Shown here in pieces: positions 24,225-36,783 of a DNA stretch of 64,000 bases. A program made the position numbers and the translations under genes. Position 1 is the stretch's first letter; every line of letters begins with the position of its first letter. The DNA lies in the NCBI RefSeq assembly GCF_021462225.1, contig NC_061804.1:38081975-38145974 (forward strand), given 5' to 3'. This DNA is from Girardinichthys multiradiatus. Lineage: Eukaryota; Chordata; Actinopteri; Cyprinodontiformes; Goodeidae. The notes beneath the pieces are model-generated. The model was not told the DNA's origin, did no database searches, and saw only the letters and a list, made by a program, of their open reading frames with translations.

Positions 24225-25427
24225 GTAAGAGATTTAAAACTAAAGGAAAGCAGCCATTTTTAACTAGCTGAACGGGGGCTATGCTAACGTTAGCCACAGA
24301 GGCATCAGTTGATAGTAGCTTAGCTAGGCTTAAGGCCCTGTCAAGCTGACATTATTATACTATGAGGTTGTTGTTGTTTTTTTTTACTTTAAATGAAGCG
24401 TATTTCAGCACTTTGTCAGTTGGCTTCAGTGACCCGACAGTTGGCTTTAACTTTCTGTTCAAGGGGTTTCTGTTCGTAAACACAACTCTAAACCATCTTC
24501 AGTGTTAAAGCTTGTATCACAACATGTCATTTAGTTTCCCAGTAGGAGTGAGAAAATGTGCTTTTTACTACTACAAGTCTCTCTGTGATGATGTTGCACT
24601 TTCTCCCGTTCGCTTCAGCGCCTTGTTTATTATTAACCTGCTACTATCTGCTTCTCGTCGGATTTTCACTATGTTTTATCAAACGGGGAGCCGCAATCCA
24701 AACACTTGATGCACTTCGCCGAGCAGCTTGGAGTTGGAAACTGCCAGACCTTTGAACATTCGCTGCTAGATAGGCTACTGTTTATGTTAAATGCTGACAC
24801 CTCCCGAATGAACTAGCGTGTGTCACCGCTCAGCTTGTCCAGACGAGCCCTCCTCCTAAAAGGCTTTTTCCTCAAAAGTTGTATTGCTTTATGTTGTTAC
24901 TGCAACGTGTTTTTGGCAGTTGTTTGTTTGTGGCTTATTCTGCTTGGACTTCATATTCTGTTATCAGCACCAACTAGGGCACAGGCTGATTATATAATCG
25001 CTGGCATTCAGACTCAATGGCAGTCCAAACAAAAAGGCAGCAACGTGTCTCTCTGTTGAAATGAAACTTATCCCGCGCCTTCCTCTGGATGCATGTCTTA
25101 TACGATCGTGTTGCCAGTTGTGGCTGGTTAACATCACCCTAAATAGCTGTGGTCAGAGTTCTCCGATATTTATTTAACCCCATTTGAGACAAACAGTGCA
25201 TTAAGAGCCGCAGCCTGTCCTATATTCTTCCACAGCAGCAAATCTAGAGGGCCTGTTTACAGTCCATCCTCTGGCCAGATAATCAAGAAAACAGTGGAAG
25301 TGTGTTTGTTGTTGCAGTTTATTGGCTTGTCAAAAGGTTTAACTACACTTGTATGTAGGAACGGGCCGGTTTCGGTTTAAGGTTTTAAAACTGTTGAATG
25401 TTTCTAGTATTCAAATGTTTTATAGTA

Positions 25428-25793
25428 GAGATGCCCATTTTCTTTTGATTCGTTGTGATCGACTGGTCAGGCACATTTCTATTCATTAAATGCATAAAAA
25501 ACTAAGAGATCCCATTGTTTTCAGTCTGTAAATGCATGGAGCAAAAGCATGTTCGTTGGTGTGCTTTTTAAACTGAATAAAAATTAGAGAAAAATACATA
25601 TGCTTTCATGCATAAATGGGGATAATCTTGTAATTCCTGAATTTTCTGTTGATTAAACAGTACATCCCCTTATAAACAAACCTGCAGCACATTTTTTCTC
25701 TTTTATGTGTTTTTAGAAAACAAGAATTGGAATTGGCAAGTCAGACATCGAAGAAAATAGAAATCAGCCACAAAAAGCCTGATCAGTGCAAAT
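25428..25793. repeat. hAT-type MITE candidate
   Basis: Starts AGTAGAGATGCCCATTTTCT and contains a GTTGTGATCGACTGGTCAGG segment. The right part, AAATCAGCCACAAAAAGCCTGATCAGTGCA split across about 25765-25793, looks like the partner end of the AGAGATGCACCGATCA-type fish MITE, though the last bases are degraded. Boundaries are approximate. Confidence 0.45.
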
Positions 25794-27642
25794 TTAGTTT
25801 AAAGTTATTTGAATGAGATGCAAAGGAAGTGTCTCAGTTACCAGAGTTTTATCTGGCAGTGTAAAACAGAGAGTAATGAAGCGTTGTGCCTCCCTCAACC
25901 CCTGCTGCACTCTGCCAGTCAGCTGGCTTGCAACAGTTTTTCCATGTTTGCAAGAATCATAAAACTGACTGCTAGGAAATGTTTTGAGTCCCGAAACACA
26001 CGGGTCAGTCAGTGTAAACTAAAGGATCACTGCAATATTGTATATTTTCCTGCACAAACCTGCAGTTGAAAATGACATTTAGCAGGTGTGTATTTAATAT
26101 TTTTACTAAGTCTGTATTGAATTCAAAACAGCTATTAAATACTGAGTATGAATAATCAGCAGCGTGAATAATCATTGCTTTTCTGGTTTGAATAAAAGCA
26201 ACACTTTATACATTTCTGTTTCATAATTTTGTGTAAATACTGTGATGCCATAGAACAGTTAATATTATCAATATTAACCCCTGCCTACTTGTATGGTAGC
26301 CAGTCTGTTTAATGTACAACCCTGCTTTTAGCACACACCGACACAGCAACCAAACTGTCCGCCCTTTTAAAGGTAACATTTCTCTGCAGAAAATTCCCAC
26401 TCTCGCTGTGCTGCTCTGTTGGCTCGACTGTGTGCGCTGAACTCGTAATTATAATGTTTATGACCTCGCTTGAAGGCAGTGCTGGCTACAGTGGACGCAC
26501 GCGATGGAGGCTGGTAGTTGCGGTGCTGTGCCCGTCTGGCTAACATTTTTCTGCACGCTGAGACTAAGCATAACACCGCTGCTGTTATGACTCATTTGCT
26601 CAACAGTGTCCACTTTGTGGTTTTATGGCAAAAGAATGTGAACACTCTGTGGTAGTTTACTCCCCCTCCGTTCTTCATTGGATAGTCTCTACTCTGTAAG
26701 TAAGACAGTGAGAACTAACTCCCTAGTACATGCTCAGTTGGTGTGTACCTGTAAGACTTGCACGTTTTTCTCTGTATAGAAGGCATCTAATGTGGGGGAT
26801 TGCTGACTGAAGAAGAGCCAAATTAGTTAAGAAAGACTGAATTTGCATCATTTTGAAAAAAGAAAATGCAGCTCCCACCTGTTAGTTTCAAGTTAGGGTG
26901 AATCAGGGTAGGAAGGTAGTAGGCAGGAAAGAAACTGGGTAGGAGAGGAGCATCTGGGACATGAGTTGAGCAGCATCACCTGTTGTCTCATATCTCGAAA
27001 GGCAGAGATGCAGCTGTTTGAACACACTGTTCCCTATTCAGACCCAAAACCCAAAGTTGCCAGAGGGAAGGTAAGCAGCTGGCAGAATCAGAGGTCACAA
27101 CCTCTAGTTATAAAGTATGCGTCACCTCAGGAAAACTTCTCTTCTGAATCCAGTGGCTTTGGCCACAGAATCCCGGCTAATGCACCAGCGTGATTCCTGG
27201 CTCTGGCAATATGAAATCTTAAAACTCCTCATGACCAGCGCTGAGTACGCTGCCGGGACACTTTCCTAGCAGTTGCTCACATACCTTAGTATTTAGTTTG
27301 AAACAAGCAGGAAGTAAAACTGTTGATTCACAGGGCTGAAAATGCCTGAGGTATACTCATACACACAGCTGGCGAAGCATAGTTGTTGGAAGGAAATACT
27401 TAAGAATCTTTGGGACTCTGCTATTTGTTTTTACACACAGTCTGCAACTAATTTATTTAAAAGTACAAACACAACTGCAGATGGCAAAGCCATTTTTGGG
27501 AGCGGAGTTGTGGGATGCTGTTTTTTCCCCTTTCAATCTCGGGGGATGTAAGGACACTTTGATCTACAATTTATATTTTTTGTGCACAAAATCAGATTAA
27601 ACTCAGATGTACAATAACAGCTATAAACATAGGCTGACAAAA

Positions 27643-28382
27643 GTAGAGATGCACCAATCAACATCTGATGGTGATTAATGAAATATTTCAGTTTGGAAAA
27701 GAGACCTCACACCTGTGAAACAACAGTAACATAGGTTTTACTAATATTTTAAAAGGAAAGCACAATGATCAAAGTTAGCATTCTAAACTGGCTTTTGCAT
27801 CTTTCATTATCGATTAGTGTTGTCTGCTCCAACATTTAAAACAAGCACTCTCCGTGTGTACGTTCTAGAGAACGTAAATCCTTACTTTATATGTGGCATT
27901 TCCAAAATCATGGCATCATTTCATATTCCAGAATGATCCACCATAAATAGTGGTTGAATGATTGAAAGGATAAATAGAGGAAATTTCATGTACTCTGTTC
28001 GTCCTGAGATGGGTCTGATACTGACATCATTCTAGGAATGAATATCAGGCTGAGGTCACCGATTCAAACGCTTCTTATTTATATTGTCACGGTTTTGTGT
28101 TTTTCAGACCCTTTTCCAACATCATAAACCCAATACTGCCAGAGTCGGAAAACATTTTTTTAACGTTTTTGCTTAAACCTTTGAGTGCCAAATTCCATTG
28201 TGCTTGAATACACTTCATGAAAGGACCATGTTTGAAGTTGAATATAAAATTATTGGCTTTTTAAAAAAAATATAAGTACAATGTAAGAAATGTGTACAAA
28301 ATGCAGCTGTAAACGTAATATTGATATCGGTCCACTTATTGCGATCGGATCAGAATAATCCTGGGTCTGAACATCTCTACTG
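27643..28382. repeat. hAT-type MITE candidate
   Basis: The left end AGTAGAGATGCACCAATCA and the right end GAACATCTCTACT are inverted (shared core AGTAGAGATG). The right side carries TTGCGATCGGATCAGAAT, typical of this MITE group. No eight-base target duplication is visible, so the ends may be slightly misplaced or old. Confidence 0.5.
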
Positions 28383-28621
28383 TTATGTACTGAAAATCTT
28401 TGTCTCTCTTGCTGTGTTGCAAACTGAATGAACAACAGACAAGTCTCACTCAACATGCTGTAGAAAATAGCTTTTTAATGTATTTAAACGCTTGTTCTGA
28501 CTTCTCTGATATTAAAAACCCAAACGATGTTGAAAATAGCTCACTTTGACTCTTCTTCACTCAGTAATAATATCCACATCAGAGTGTTGTTGCCAGCCCC
28601 ACCTGATAGTTCCTACATATA

Positions 28622-29891
28622 CAGGGTTGGACAATGAAACTGAAACACCTGGTTTTAGATCACAATAATTTATTAGTATGGTGTAGGGCCTCCTTTTGCG
28701 GCCAATACAGCATCAATTGGTCTTGGGAATGACATATACGAGTCCTGCACAGTGGTCAGAGGGATTTTAAGCCATTCTTTTTTGCAGTATAGTGGCCAGG
28801 TCACTACGTGATACTGGTGGAGGAAAACGTTTCCTGACTCGCTCCTCCAAAACACCCCAAAGTGGCTCAATAATATTTAGATCTGGTGACTGTGCAGGCC
28901 ATGGGAGATGTTCAACTTCACTTTCATGTTCATCAAACCAATCTTTGACCAGTCTTGCTGTGTGTATTGGTGCATTGTCATCCTGATACATGGCACCGCC
29001 TTCAGGATACAATGTTTGAACCATTGGATGCACATGGTCCTCAAGAATGGTTCGGTAGTCCTTGGCAGTGACGCGTCCATCTAGCACAAGTATTGGGCCA
29101 AGGGAATGCCATGATATGGCAGCCCAAACCATCACTGATCCACCCCCATGCTTCACTCTGGGCATGCAACAGTCTGGGTGGTACGCTTCTTTGAGGCTTC
29201 TCCACACCATAACTCTCCCGGATGTGGGGAAAACAGTAAAGGTGGACTCATCAGAGAACAATACATGTTTCACATTGTCCACAGCCCAAGATTTGCGCTC
29301 CTTGCACCATTGAAACCGACGTTTGGCATTGGCATGAGTGACCAAAGGTTTGGCTATAGCAGCCCGGCGGTGTATATTGACCTTGTGGAGCTCCCGACGG
29401 ACAGTTCTGGTGGAAACAGGAGAGTTGAGGTGCACATTTAATTCTGCCGTGATTTGGGCAGCCGTGGTTTTATGTTTTTTGGATACAATCCAGGTTAGCA
29501 CCCGAACATCCCTTTCAGACAGCTTCCTCTTGCGTCCACAGTTAATCCTGTTGGATGTGGTTCGTCCTTCTTGGTGGTATGCTGACATTACCCTGGATAC
29601 CGTGGCTCTTGATACATCACAAAGACTTGCTGTCTTGGTCACAGATGCGCCAGCAAGACGTGTACCAACAATTTGTCCTCTTTTGAACTCTGGTATGTCA
29701 CCCATAATGTTGTGTGCATTTCAATATTTTGAGCAAAACTGTGCTCTTACCCTGTTAATTGAACCTTCACACTCTGCTCTTACTGGTGCAATGTGCAATC
29801 AATGAAGACTGGCTACCAGGCTGGTCCAATTTAGCCATGAAACCTCCCACACTAACATGACAGGTGTTTCAGTTTCATTGTCCAACCCCTG
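28622..29891 (-). mobile_element. Tc1-like element, copy E (1270 bp, DD36E group)
   Basis: The ends are CAGGGTTGGACAATGAAACT and its complement CATTGTCCAACCCCTG, flanked by TA at 28620-28621 and 29892-29893. Terminal repeats are about 31 bp. It is the better preserved of the two copies of this group and lies in med13 intron 1, antisense to the gene. Confidence 0.94.
28673..29705 (-). pseudogene. Tc1 transposase, copy E, C-terminal frameshift
   Basis: Starts at MGDIPEFKRGQIVG (ATG complement at 29703-29705). The frame is open for 312 codons and includes both DNA-binding helix-turn-helix motifs, the GRKRKLSERD linker, Asp152 (LFSDEST), Asp243 (YQDDNAP) and Glu280 (PDLNIIEPLW). There are 36 residues between the second Asp and the Glu, a DD36E spacing like that described for the Incomer group of Tc1/mariner elements. 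A one-base gain in a T run at 28778-28783 shifts the frame after residue 308. The correct C terminus (KKEWLKIPLTTVQD to GGPTPY, stop at 28673) continues in another frame. The catalytic core is whole but the last 35 or so residues are lost. Confidence 0.9.
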
Positions 29892-32800
29892 TAATAGTTT
29901 CACTGGAAAATTAAACTCATTGACTCTCTGAACAGCCAACCACAGGTCAGGGGCGATCAAGCTGAAAATCGTTCGGTTCTGGTTAACAGCTAATTTCTTG
30001 GTGCAGATTTAATTTAGCTTTCCTGTTCATGGTGGACCATCTTTCTATAGGTATCTGCAAGGCAAATCATTGCTTCAATTCTAGCATTCAGCTGATGTTT
30101 TTCTTCTGAGGAGCTCAGTGCTAAACAACCTCTTCATAACCTCTTATAAAATTATTGCTGTGTGCGCTTGGTGGTGGGAGACTTAAAAAGATCAAGTTTT
30201 CGTCTTTCCACAGTAACATATGGTAACATTTTAACAGTGAAGATCCTTGGCTTCTTGTTTAAATAGCTTAAAGTCTTGAAGGAGGAGAACAAATTTCATT
30301 AAAAAAGACTTTAGAGTAGATTTGCTAATTCTTCCAGCAGGAACAGACGCTTCTGCTTGAACAGAAAGAGATTCGCTGAGCATGATCGGATCCTGCAGGC
30401 TCCCGCTGTAGACTGAGTTAGATGAGACTCGAACACAACAGGGCGGCTTCTCAACAGAAACAGCAACCACTAGCCAGTGTTGCTGTTTGCCAGCTGCTGG
30501 AGGTCACAGTTCGGGTCCTAAACATCTACCTCGTCACAGCGTCCTCACAGATTCATTTGGGTTTCTGACTGCAGTGTCAGGACTTGGGTGGAAATGTGCA
30601 AAGGAAAACCCGCATGCTGAAGTTGGCCAAATTTGTCCAACTTTATGGCGCACATTCATTAGTTTTAAGTACACAATGGAAAACCTTTCTAGCTCCCTTC
30701 CTTCATTACTGTAGTCTTTCAACAGTCACGCAGGGAATCATGTTGCTCTGTAATTGCAAGATTACTCCTAAACTATGGTTTCGTTCTGAAGTTGAGATTA
30801 TATTTTTTGGGTTAATGTGCAGCAAACATTTTGTTGCGCAGTGATTCAGAACCGAGAGCCAAGAAGAGACGTTTGTCCGAACAATGCCGGCAATAAATGC
30901 TCCATCAGTCCATCCAGTCATTGTGTGTGAAAACTGCTTGTGGTCAGTAACACAGAGCCTTCAGTCACATGTATTATTTGTAGTTTTTAATGAAGCAGGA
31001 ACAATTTGTCATGCACTCAGGTGGCTTCCTTGCAGAAAAGCCACAGGAAAGATGCGACTGTCCTGATAACATCAGAAACGGTTTCAAAGAAAAGGTCACA
31101 GCTAGAACTGTAATGTAAGATGAGGAGGGCAGCCTGCTGCTCCTGTAAGTTAACAGCCGTGCAGCAGCTGTAGCTGCAACGTTAATCAGTATTTTAGCAG
31201 TGACTGCTATGACGGTGGCTAAATCCCTGCAGTGAACTGGGTCAAACTCTGGGTGACCACAGTGCTGGATCAGTCGTTTTTCTGACTCATGCTGTTTTTT
31301 AAGTCTGATGGTGGCACCACAGTATATTAAATTACTTAACCTTCTTATTACTATGTTTTCAAGATTATTCTCATCAGTTTGGGTTTTATATGGTAGTGCC
31401 TTTCCAACTGCTGCAGAGTAACCTGACAGCAGGGATATTAAATTCGATGTGCCATGAATTCAAAATATTTCAGATAATTACAATAAACACAAAGAGAGTT
31501 TAAACATATATGAATATGTAACATTACTCTAAGTGTAATAATCCATGCAGTAGGAATAATTGCAGCATTCCTATTCTAAATAAAACAAACACATTTAGTT
31601 TTACATTTTTATTATTTCAGTGAAATATTGATCATTTTATTCAAGCTTATCATGCTGTTGTAACCTAATGCTAGTTTCTATCTAGTATCATCTTATGCAT
31701 GCATCTATTTAATAATATGTGGAATTGACATGCTATGGATTTGAATATTGAACAAGACTTGAAAGCATTTTTATGAAAATTACAATAGTTTCAAGTAGTT
31801 ATACTAGCCTGCATTAATTGATGTCCATCTCAGCTGCCTCTGATCTGTAACCTGTAAGGATTCTGCCATTTAGCTTAGAAAATCTAACATAATTAGAGTT
31901 TTCCTTTTGAGCTTCAAAACAAATTATGGAAGAAATTCACCAATCAGTGGTACTTCTCTTTTATTAAAAAATACAGATTTCCCCTAGCTTCAATAAATCC
32001 ACTCTTTTCATTTTTGCTAAACCAATCATTTCCCTTTAAACATTATTTTAAGATCTCCTAAAAAATGTCTGCAGTTAAGTTGCTATTCTCAACTAGTTTG
32101 GCTTGGGTTTACAGTGGATGTGTGCTTGGAAATGTCTTTTTTTTTTTACTTGCAGTAACTCACAATAGGAAACGGTGTTTGTCTAGAGGGCCCTTTAATC
32201 TTCTATATAAATATGAGAAAGACTTTTTATTATCCTTTAATGTCAAGCAATTACCCTCTAACTGTATCCACTTTTGTTCCCTGCCATTTAGATCCGACCC
32301 TCTAAGAGCAGTAGGGAGCTGTATCTTTCTTGCAGTTTCTCTTCATCAGTGACTTAGACTTTTTTATGTTTTAGACTTTGCTTAATCATGATATGAACCG
32401 TTTAAGGCACAAAACTCATAACTGTATGGAAACAGAAATAACGGGACTTTATGTGCAATGATTTTTAGGTCTTGAAAGTGAAATTGGCTGTAGTACTGAA
32501 AGCGAAACTCTTATTTGAATGAGTGTTTTTTTTCCCCCTGTCAGTACTTCAACAACTGTTAGATTCCTTTCTTTCACTGAGCAACACATACATGTGTAAA
32601 ACCAATTCTGTGAGAGGAAGAACAAAGCCCTCTATAAGATAAAACACACAGTGGAGGACTGGACTTGGTCATATAGATGATACGGGGTGTTCACCTTCTA
32701 ATTGCCTGTCCTCACTGGTTATGATCTGGTTTCACAGTTAACCGTTGTTTCCACCCTCCCCTTCCATTGTGTGCACAGATGTTTCCGACCATGGTGCAGG

Positions 32801-33849
32801 TGTAAAGTAGTGCTTCTCGTGCTCCAGCAGGAAAGAGCAAGCCTAACTGCTGCTGTACCTCTGCCATTGCACTCAGACCTAGCTCTGCTGATTGAACCTC
32901 TGGGCAAATAGACAGCATGTGAGGCAGCTTTAGAATTCCTCAGGAAGTGCGGTTGTTATCAGAGATCATGTTTTGACAATGCGGTCAAATTGTACTGTTT
33001 TCATTGTTGAAATATAATCAAATTATAAACTTAAGAAGAATATAATGCAACCTGACTCTTGAGTTTTACTGTTGCTGGTGGTGGGTAGGAAAAAACCATT
33101 TGCTTCATGTTGTCAGATGCATAAAGTAAACCAGTTCAATCAAAGTTCTGACATCCTGCAAGTGACCTTCAGAGTCATTCTAGTTGAGATTAGTGTGAAC
33201 AATAGAGACGTGTGGAAGGTGGTTGCACATGTGAAAGACCTTTAGAAAGCCATAATTGTTGTGATGTGTTTTGAGGTTTTCACCTTTAATCCTTGGCTAG
33301 TGTTTGGTAAATATGACCCATCATTAAGGATTTTAGCCAATTTCTCTTTAAAACCAATAATATAACAAGATTTAAGAACAGCATTTTAAATATTGTTTTC
33401 TTAATTTCTTGCTACAAGAGGTCATTCTTTTTTTTATATCGGGGAGGGTCACAGGAAAGCAGGCGCTATAAGACATGTTTTTACTATTATTATTTTAAAA
33501 TGGCTAAATGATTACGGAGGTAACATTTTAAACTGGTTTTAGCATCTTATGCTGTTGGTAAGCACTGTTAGCACTGCAAAACCAACATTGTCTTTGTTAA
33601 TTTACTCAAATGTTTCAGCTTCTGACCCACAAAATTATAGTGAAAGAGACTTATGGACCCTGTTATTGCTTTAGTATTCAACATTTCTACTGAGTTAGCT
33701 AAACAGGGATACCAGGATGACACAAACTGCCTCAACTGCCAATATCTTGCTTTTACCTTTTTTGTAAGTACCATCTTTATCTCCTAACATTTATAGCATA
33801 AAAAGGTTTATCTTTGGTATTTTTACTGTCTAGTTTTAATTAGCCAATT

Positions 33850-34106
33850 GGGGCTTCACGGTAGCACTGTTGCCTTGCCACAAGAAGGTCAGTCCAAAAA
33901 CATGACTGTTAGGTTAATTGGTTTCTCTAAATTGCCCTTAGGTGTGAATGAGTGTGTGTGTGGTTGTTTGTCTTATGTGTGTCTGTGTTGCCCTGTTATG
34001 GACTGGTGACCTGTCCAGGGTGTACCCCGCCTCTCACCCATAGACTGCTGGAGATAGGCACCAGCATCCCTGTGACCCACTATGGAAGAAACGGTAGAAA
34101 ATGACT
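33850..34106 (+). repeat. SINE-like retroposon, internally deleted
   Basis: Shares AGTCCAAAAACATGACTGTT, AAATTGCCCTTAGGTGTGAA, GACCTGTCCAGGGTGTACCC and GAGATAGGCACCAGCA with the copy at 131-463. The B-box region and the sequence up to the AGTCCAAA motif are missing (a jump at about 33889). Confidence 0.65.
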
Positions 34107-34196
34107 GACTAGTTCGAATTAGGGCTGAAGCTATCGTTTATTTTAGTAATCGATTAATCTAGCATTAATTTATTTCGATTAATCTAACAAGAGGTA

Positions 34197-34234
34197 CATT
34201 TCTTTGGAGGGCCGTGCGGCCCTCCAAAGAAATG
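34197..34234. repeat. Perfect palindrome at a transposon break point
   Basis: 18-base arms (CATTTCTTTGGAGGGCCG and its exact complement) surround a TG loop. The right arm is native transposase-region sequence of the Tc1 copy; the outer half of the left arm is an inverted copy of it, not present in the intact copy at 60212-61783. Confidence 0.9.
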
Positions 34235-35108
34235 CCACCCCACACCATTACTGACCCACTGCCAAGCCGGTCATGCTGAAGGATGTTTCAGTCAGCAGAT
34301 CGCTCTCCACAGTGTCTCCAGACTCTGTCACGTCTGTCACATGACCTGCTTTTATTTGTGAAGAGCACAGGGCGCCAGTGGCGAATTTGCCAATCCTGGT
34401 GTTCTCTGGCAAATGCCAAGCATCCTGCACGGTGTTGGGCTGTGAACACAACCCCCATTTGTGGACGTCGGGCCCTCATACCATCCTCATGGAATCGGTT
34501 TCTAACCGTTTGTGCAGACACATGCACATTTGTGGCCTGTTGGAGGTCATTTTGCAGGGCTCTGGCAGTGCTCCTCTTGTTCCTCCTTGCACAAAGGCGG
34601 AGGTAGCGGTCCTGCTGCTGGGTTGTTGCCCTCCTACGGCCTCCTCCACGTCTCCTGGTGTACTGGCCTGTCTCCTGGTAGCGCCTCCAGGCTCTGGACA
34701 CTACACTGACAGACAGAGAAAACCTTCTTCCCACAGTTCACATTGATGTGCCATCCTGGATGAGCTGCACTACCTGAGCCACTTGTGTGGGTTGTAGAGT
34801 CCAGTCCGTCTCATGCTACCACGAGTGTGAAAGCACCACCAACATTCAAAAGTGACCAAAACATCATCCAGAAAGCATAGGTACTGAGAAGTGGTCTGTG
34901 GTCCCCACCTGCAGAACCACTCCTTTATTGAGTGTCTTGCTAATCACCAAAGATTTCCTCCTGTTGTCTATTCCATTTGCACAACAACATGTGAAATTGA
35001 TTGTCATTCAGTGTTGCTTCCAAAGTGGACATTTTGATTTCACAGAAGTTTGATTTACTTGGAGTTATATTGTGTTGTTTAAGTGTTCCCTTTTTTTTTT
35101 GAGCAGTG
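34207..35108 (-). mobile_element. Truncated Tc1-like element, copy F
   Basis: Corresponds to the transposase N-terminal half and the terminus next to it of the element at 60212-61783. The right end TTTTTTTGAGCAGTG is present beside TA 35109-35110; the opposite terminus and the C-terminal part of the gene are missing. The break is at the palindrome. Transposase remnants at 34288-34734 (minus) include the DNA-binding region [20 protein letters not shown], but the first catalytic motif reads FTNKSRS with a small deletion, so Asp is lost. Confidence 0.88.
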
Positions 35109-35439
35109 TACATTGTAAATGACAAAAACATTAAAAAAACTCGATTCAATGCTTAGTACTTGAAAACATGAACAATTCTTAGGTGTTGCTAAAGCTTTGT
35201 CACTTGAAGTTCTGGATAGAGCCTATTTATAGACAAAAAAGGTTTTTATCTAAAATGCAGAACATATATTTTTTGTACTGTTTTGGCTTAATTTACTGTT
35301 CTGACATGGTCGTTCTTTCAGAGTCTGTATACTCCAGAAAATGATTCCATTCCCTAATTAGTTGACAATTATTTCAACAATTGATTAATCATGATTAATC
35401 CGATTAATTGTTTCAGCTTTAGTTCTAATTTCTGAAGAG

Positions 35440-35790
35440 GATTTGAGGACCCTACATTCATTGATTTGCGACCCCAACTTGAGCGCAACTACAATTGCGA
35501 ATGTGAATCCTTACGTTAACTGGGATTTTCAAAAGTCTGCCATCATTTCCAAATCCAGCATAGTTGGAGGCTGACAACGATGAAACGGAGCCTTTTCTGT
35601 GCTCTGCTTGGCTTTCCTGTTATTAACTGAAAGTCTTGCTCTATTGTCTGTGAAATAGCTTTTTAAATCTGTTTCTTCTGACTTTCTTTTTAAACATCGA
35701 ACTGATATTGAAAATGGCTAACTTTGAGTCTTGTTCACTCAGTAACACCTTCCACACCCTGAATGTTATCGGCATGCCATGGTGATTTTG
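35440..35790. repeat. Diverged interspersed repeat, copy 2
   Basis: GTGAATCCTTACGTTAACTG, GTGAAATAGCTTTTTAAATC and TATTGAAAATGGCTAACTTT align with the copy around 27840-28600, including the shared TTCACTCAGTAA. No terminal structure is visible. Confidence 0.45.
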
Positions 35791-36783
35791 GGGTTTTGGA
35801 CCAGTGAGTCACAGCTAAAACCCGATCAAGCCGATTTTACCAGCTGATTGCTTTGTGCTTCTCTATGTAAATTGTTCTTTTTTTTCTTCAGCTCATATCT
35901 TTAAATTGCAGGTAAAACTCCAGCTTTCTGTTGCCAAAGATACGACTTTCTTTCTTTGTAGGATTCCTTGAATCAAAAGGCCTTAATTGTGGAGGAAAAA
36001 AGAGGTTTGGCTCTATTATACACTTTGCTACATTATTGACATATGCTTGAATCACAGAAACAGACGTGGAAAGTTGTTGTTATTGCTACTGCCTATGGGC
36101 TACCAACTTGTTTCTGTGGGCCACCTTAGCTCCAGCTGGCGACACACGCCTCCACCACCATTCCTTCTAACAACACAAATCTCTCAGCTTATCCCTACTC
36201 AGGCAAAAGACCACTGCTTCGCCACAACCACGAGTAATCACTTTTACACGCTCGATGCCTCTGAACTTGAGTTAAGATATCCCCCTGAATTGTAATGGAT
36301 TAATTGGTTGAATATACAGCAGGAAGGCTGACTCACTCTGCCTGAACGAAGCAGGACTAAATGGTTGTGTAATGAACAGACTATGTTGTTACAGATTAGT
36401 TGAAATGCCTACAAGGAAAATCAATGACCACGTATGCAAGCAGGAGTGGATATGTGTGCGTACGGCATTGTGTTTGTGCTCTAATGTAGCTGGCATGTGT
36501 TGCATGTGTTTAGGTAAACACGGGTAGACTGTCAGCACTTGGTTTATAAGCAGCAGCCCGAGCCAGCAGTGAAGCGTAATGTTCCTGTTTTAACACTTAA
36601 TAACCCTGCTGGTGATTTACTGCCTGTGAGGATTTTTCCTCTGGGTTCTGTGCATAAAAGCAGACTCCACCACCAGGGCCATAATAACCTGAATTATTTT
36701 ATCCCGATGTGTTTTGAACATTTTGTTTCTTGTAATCTTGAAAACACTTAGAGCTCTTACACAGCCCTTAACGGAAACAAACA

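Larger units (their letters stand above)
27840..30010. repeat. Diverged interspersed repeat, copy 1 (interrupted)
   Basis: The segments GTAAATCCTTACTTTATATG (27877 on), GTAGAAAATAGCTTTTTAAT (28460 on) and TTGAAAATAGCTCACTTTGA (28530 on) align with 35500-35760. Part of the 42.6-42.9 kb stretch also matches (AATGAACAACAGAC against AATGAACAACTGAA). The MITE at 27643-28382 and the Tc1 copy at 28622-29891 overlap or interrupt it. Family unknown. Confidence 0.45.
34120..35421. mobile_element. hAT-like MITE carrying a truncated Tc1
   Basis: The left end TAGGGCTGAAGCTATCG and the right end complement TAAAGCTGAAACAATT are inverted terminal repeats. Eight-base flanks GTTCGAAT (34112-34119) and GTTCTAAT (35422-35429) look like a target duplication with one mismatch. 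CGATTAATC motifs recur near both ends. The middle is occupied by a Tc1 fragment. The MITE proper is therefore only some hundreds of bases long. Confidence 0.6.
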
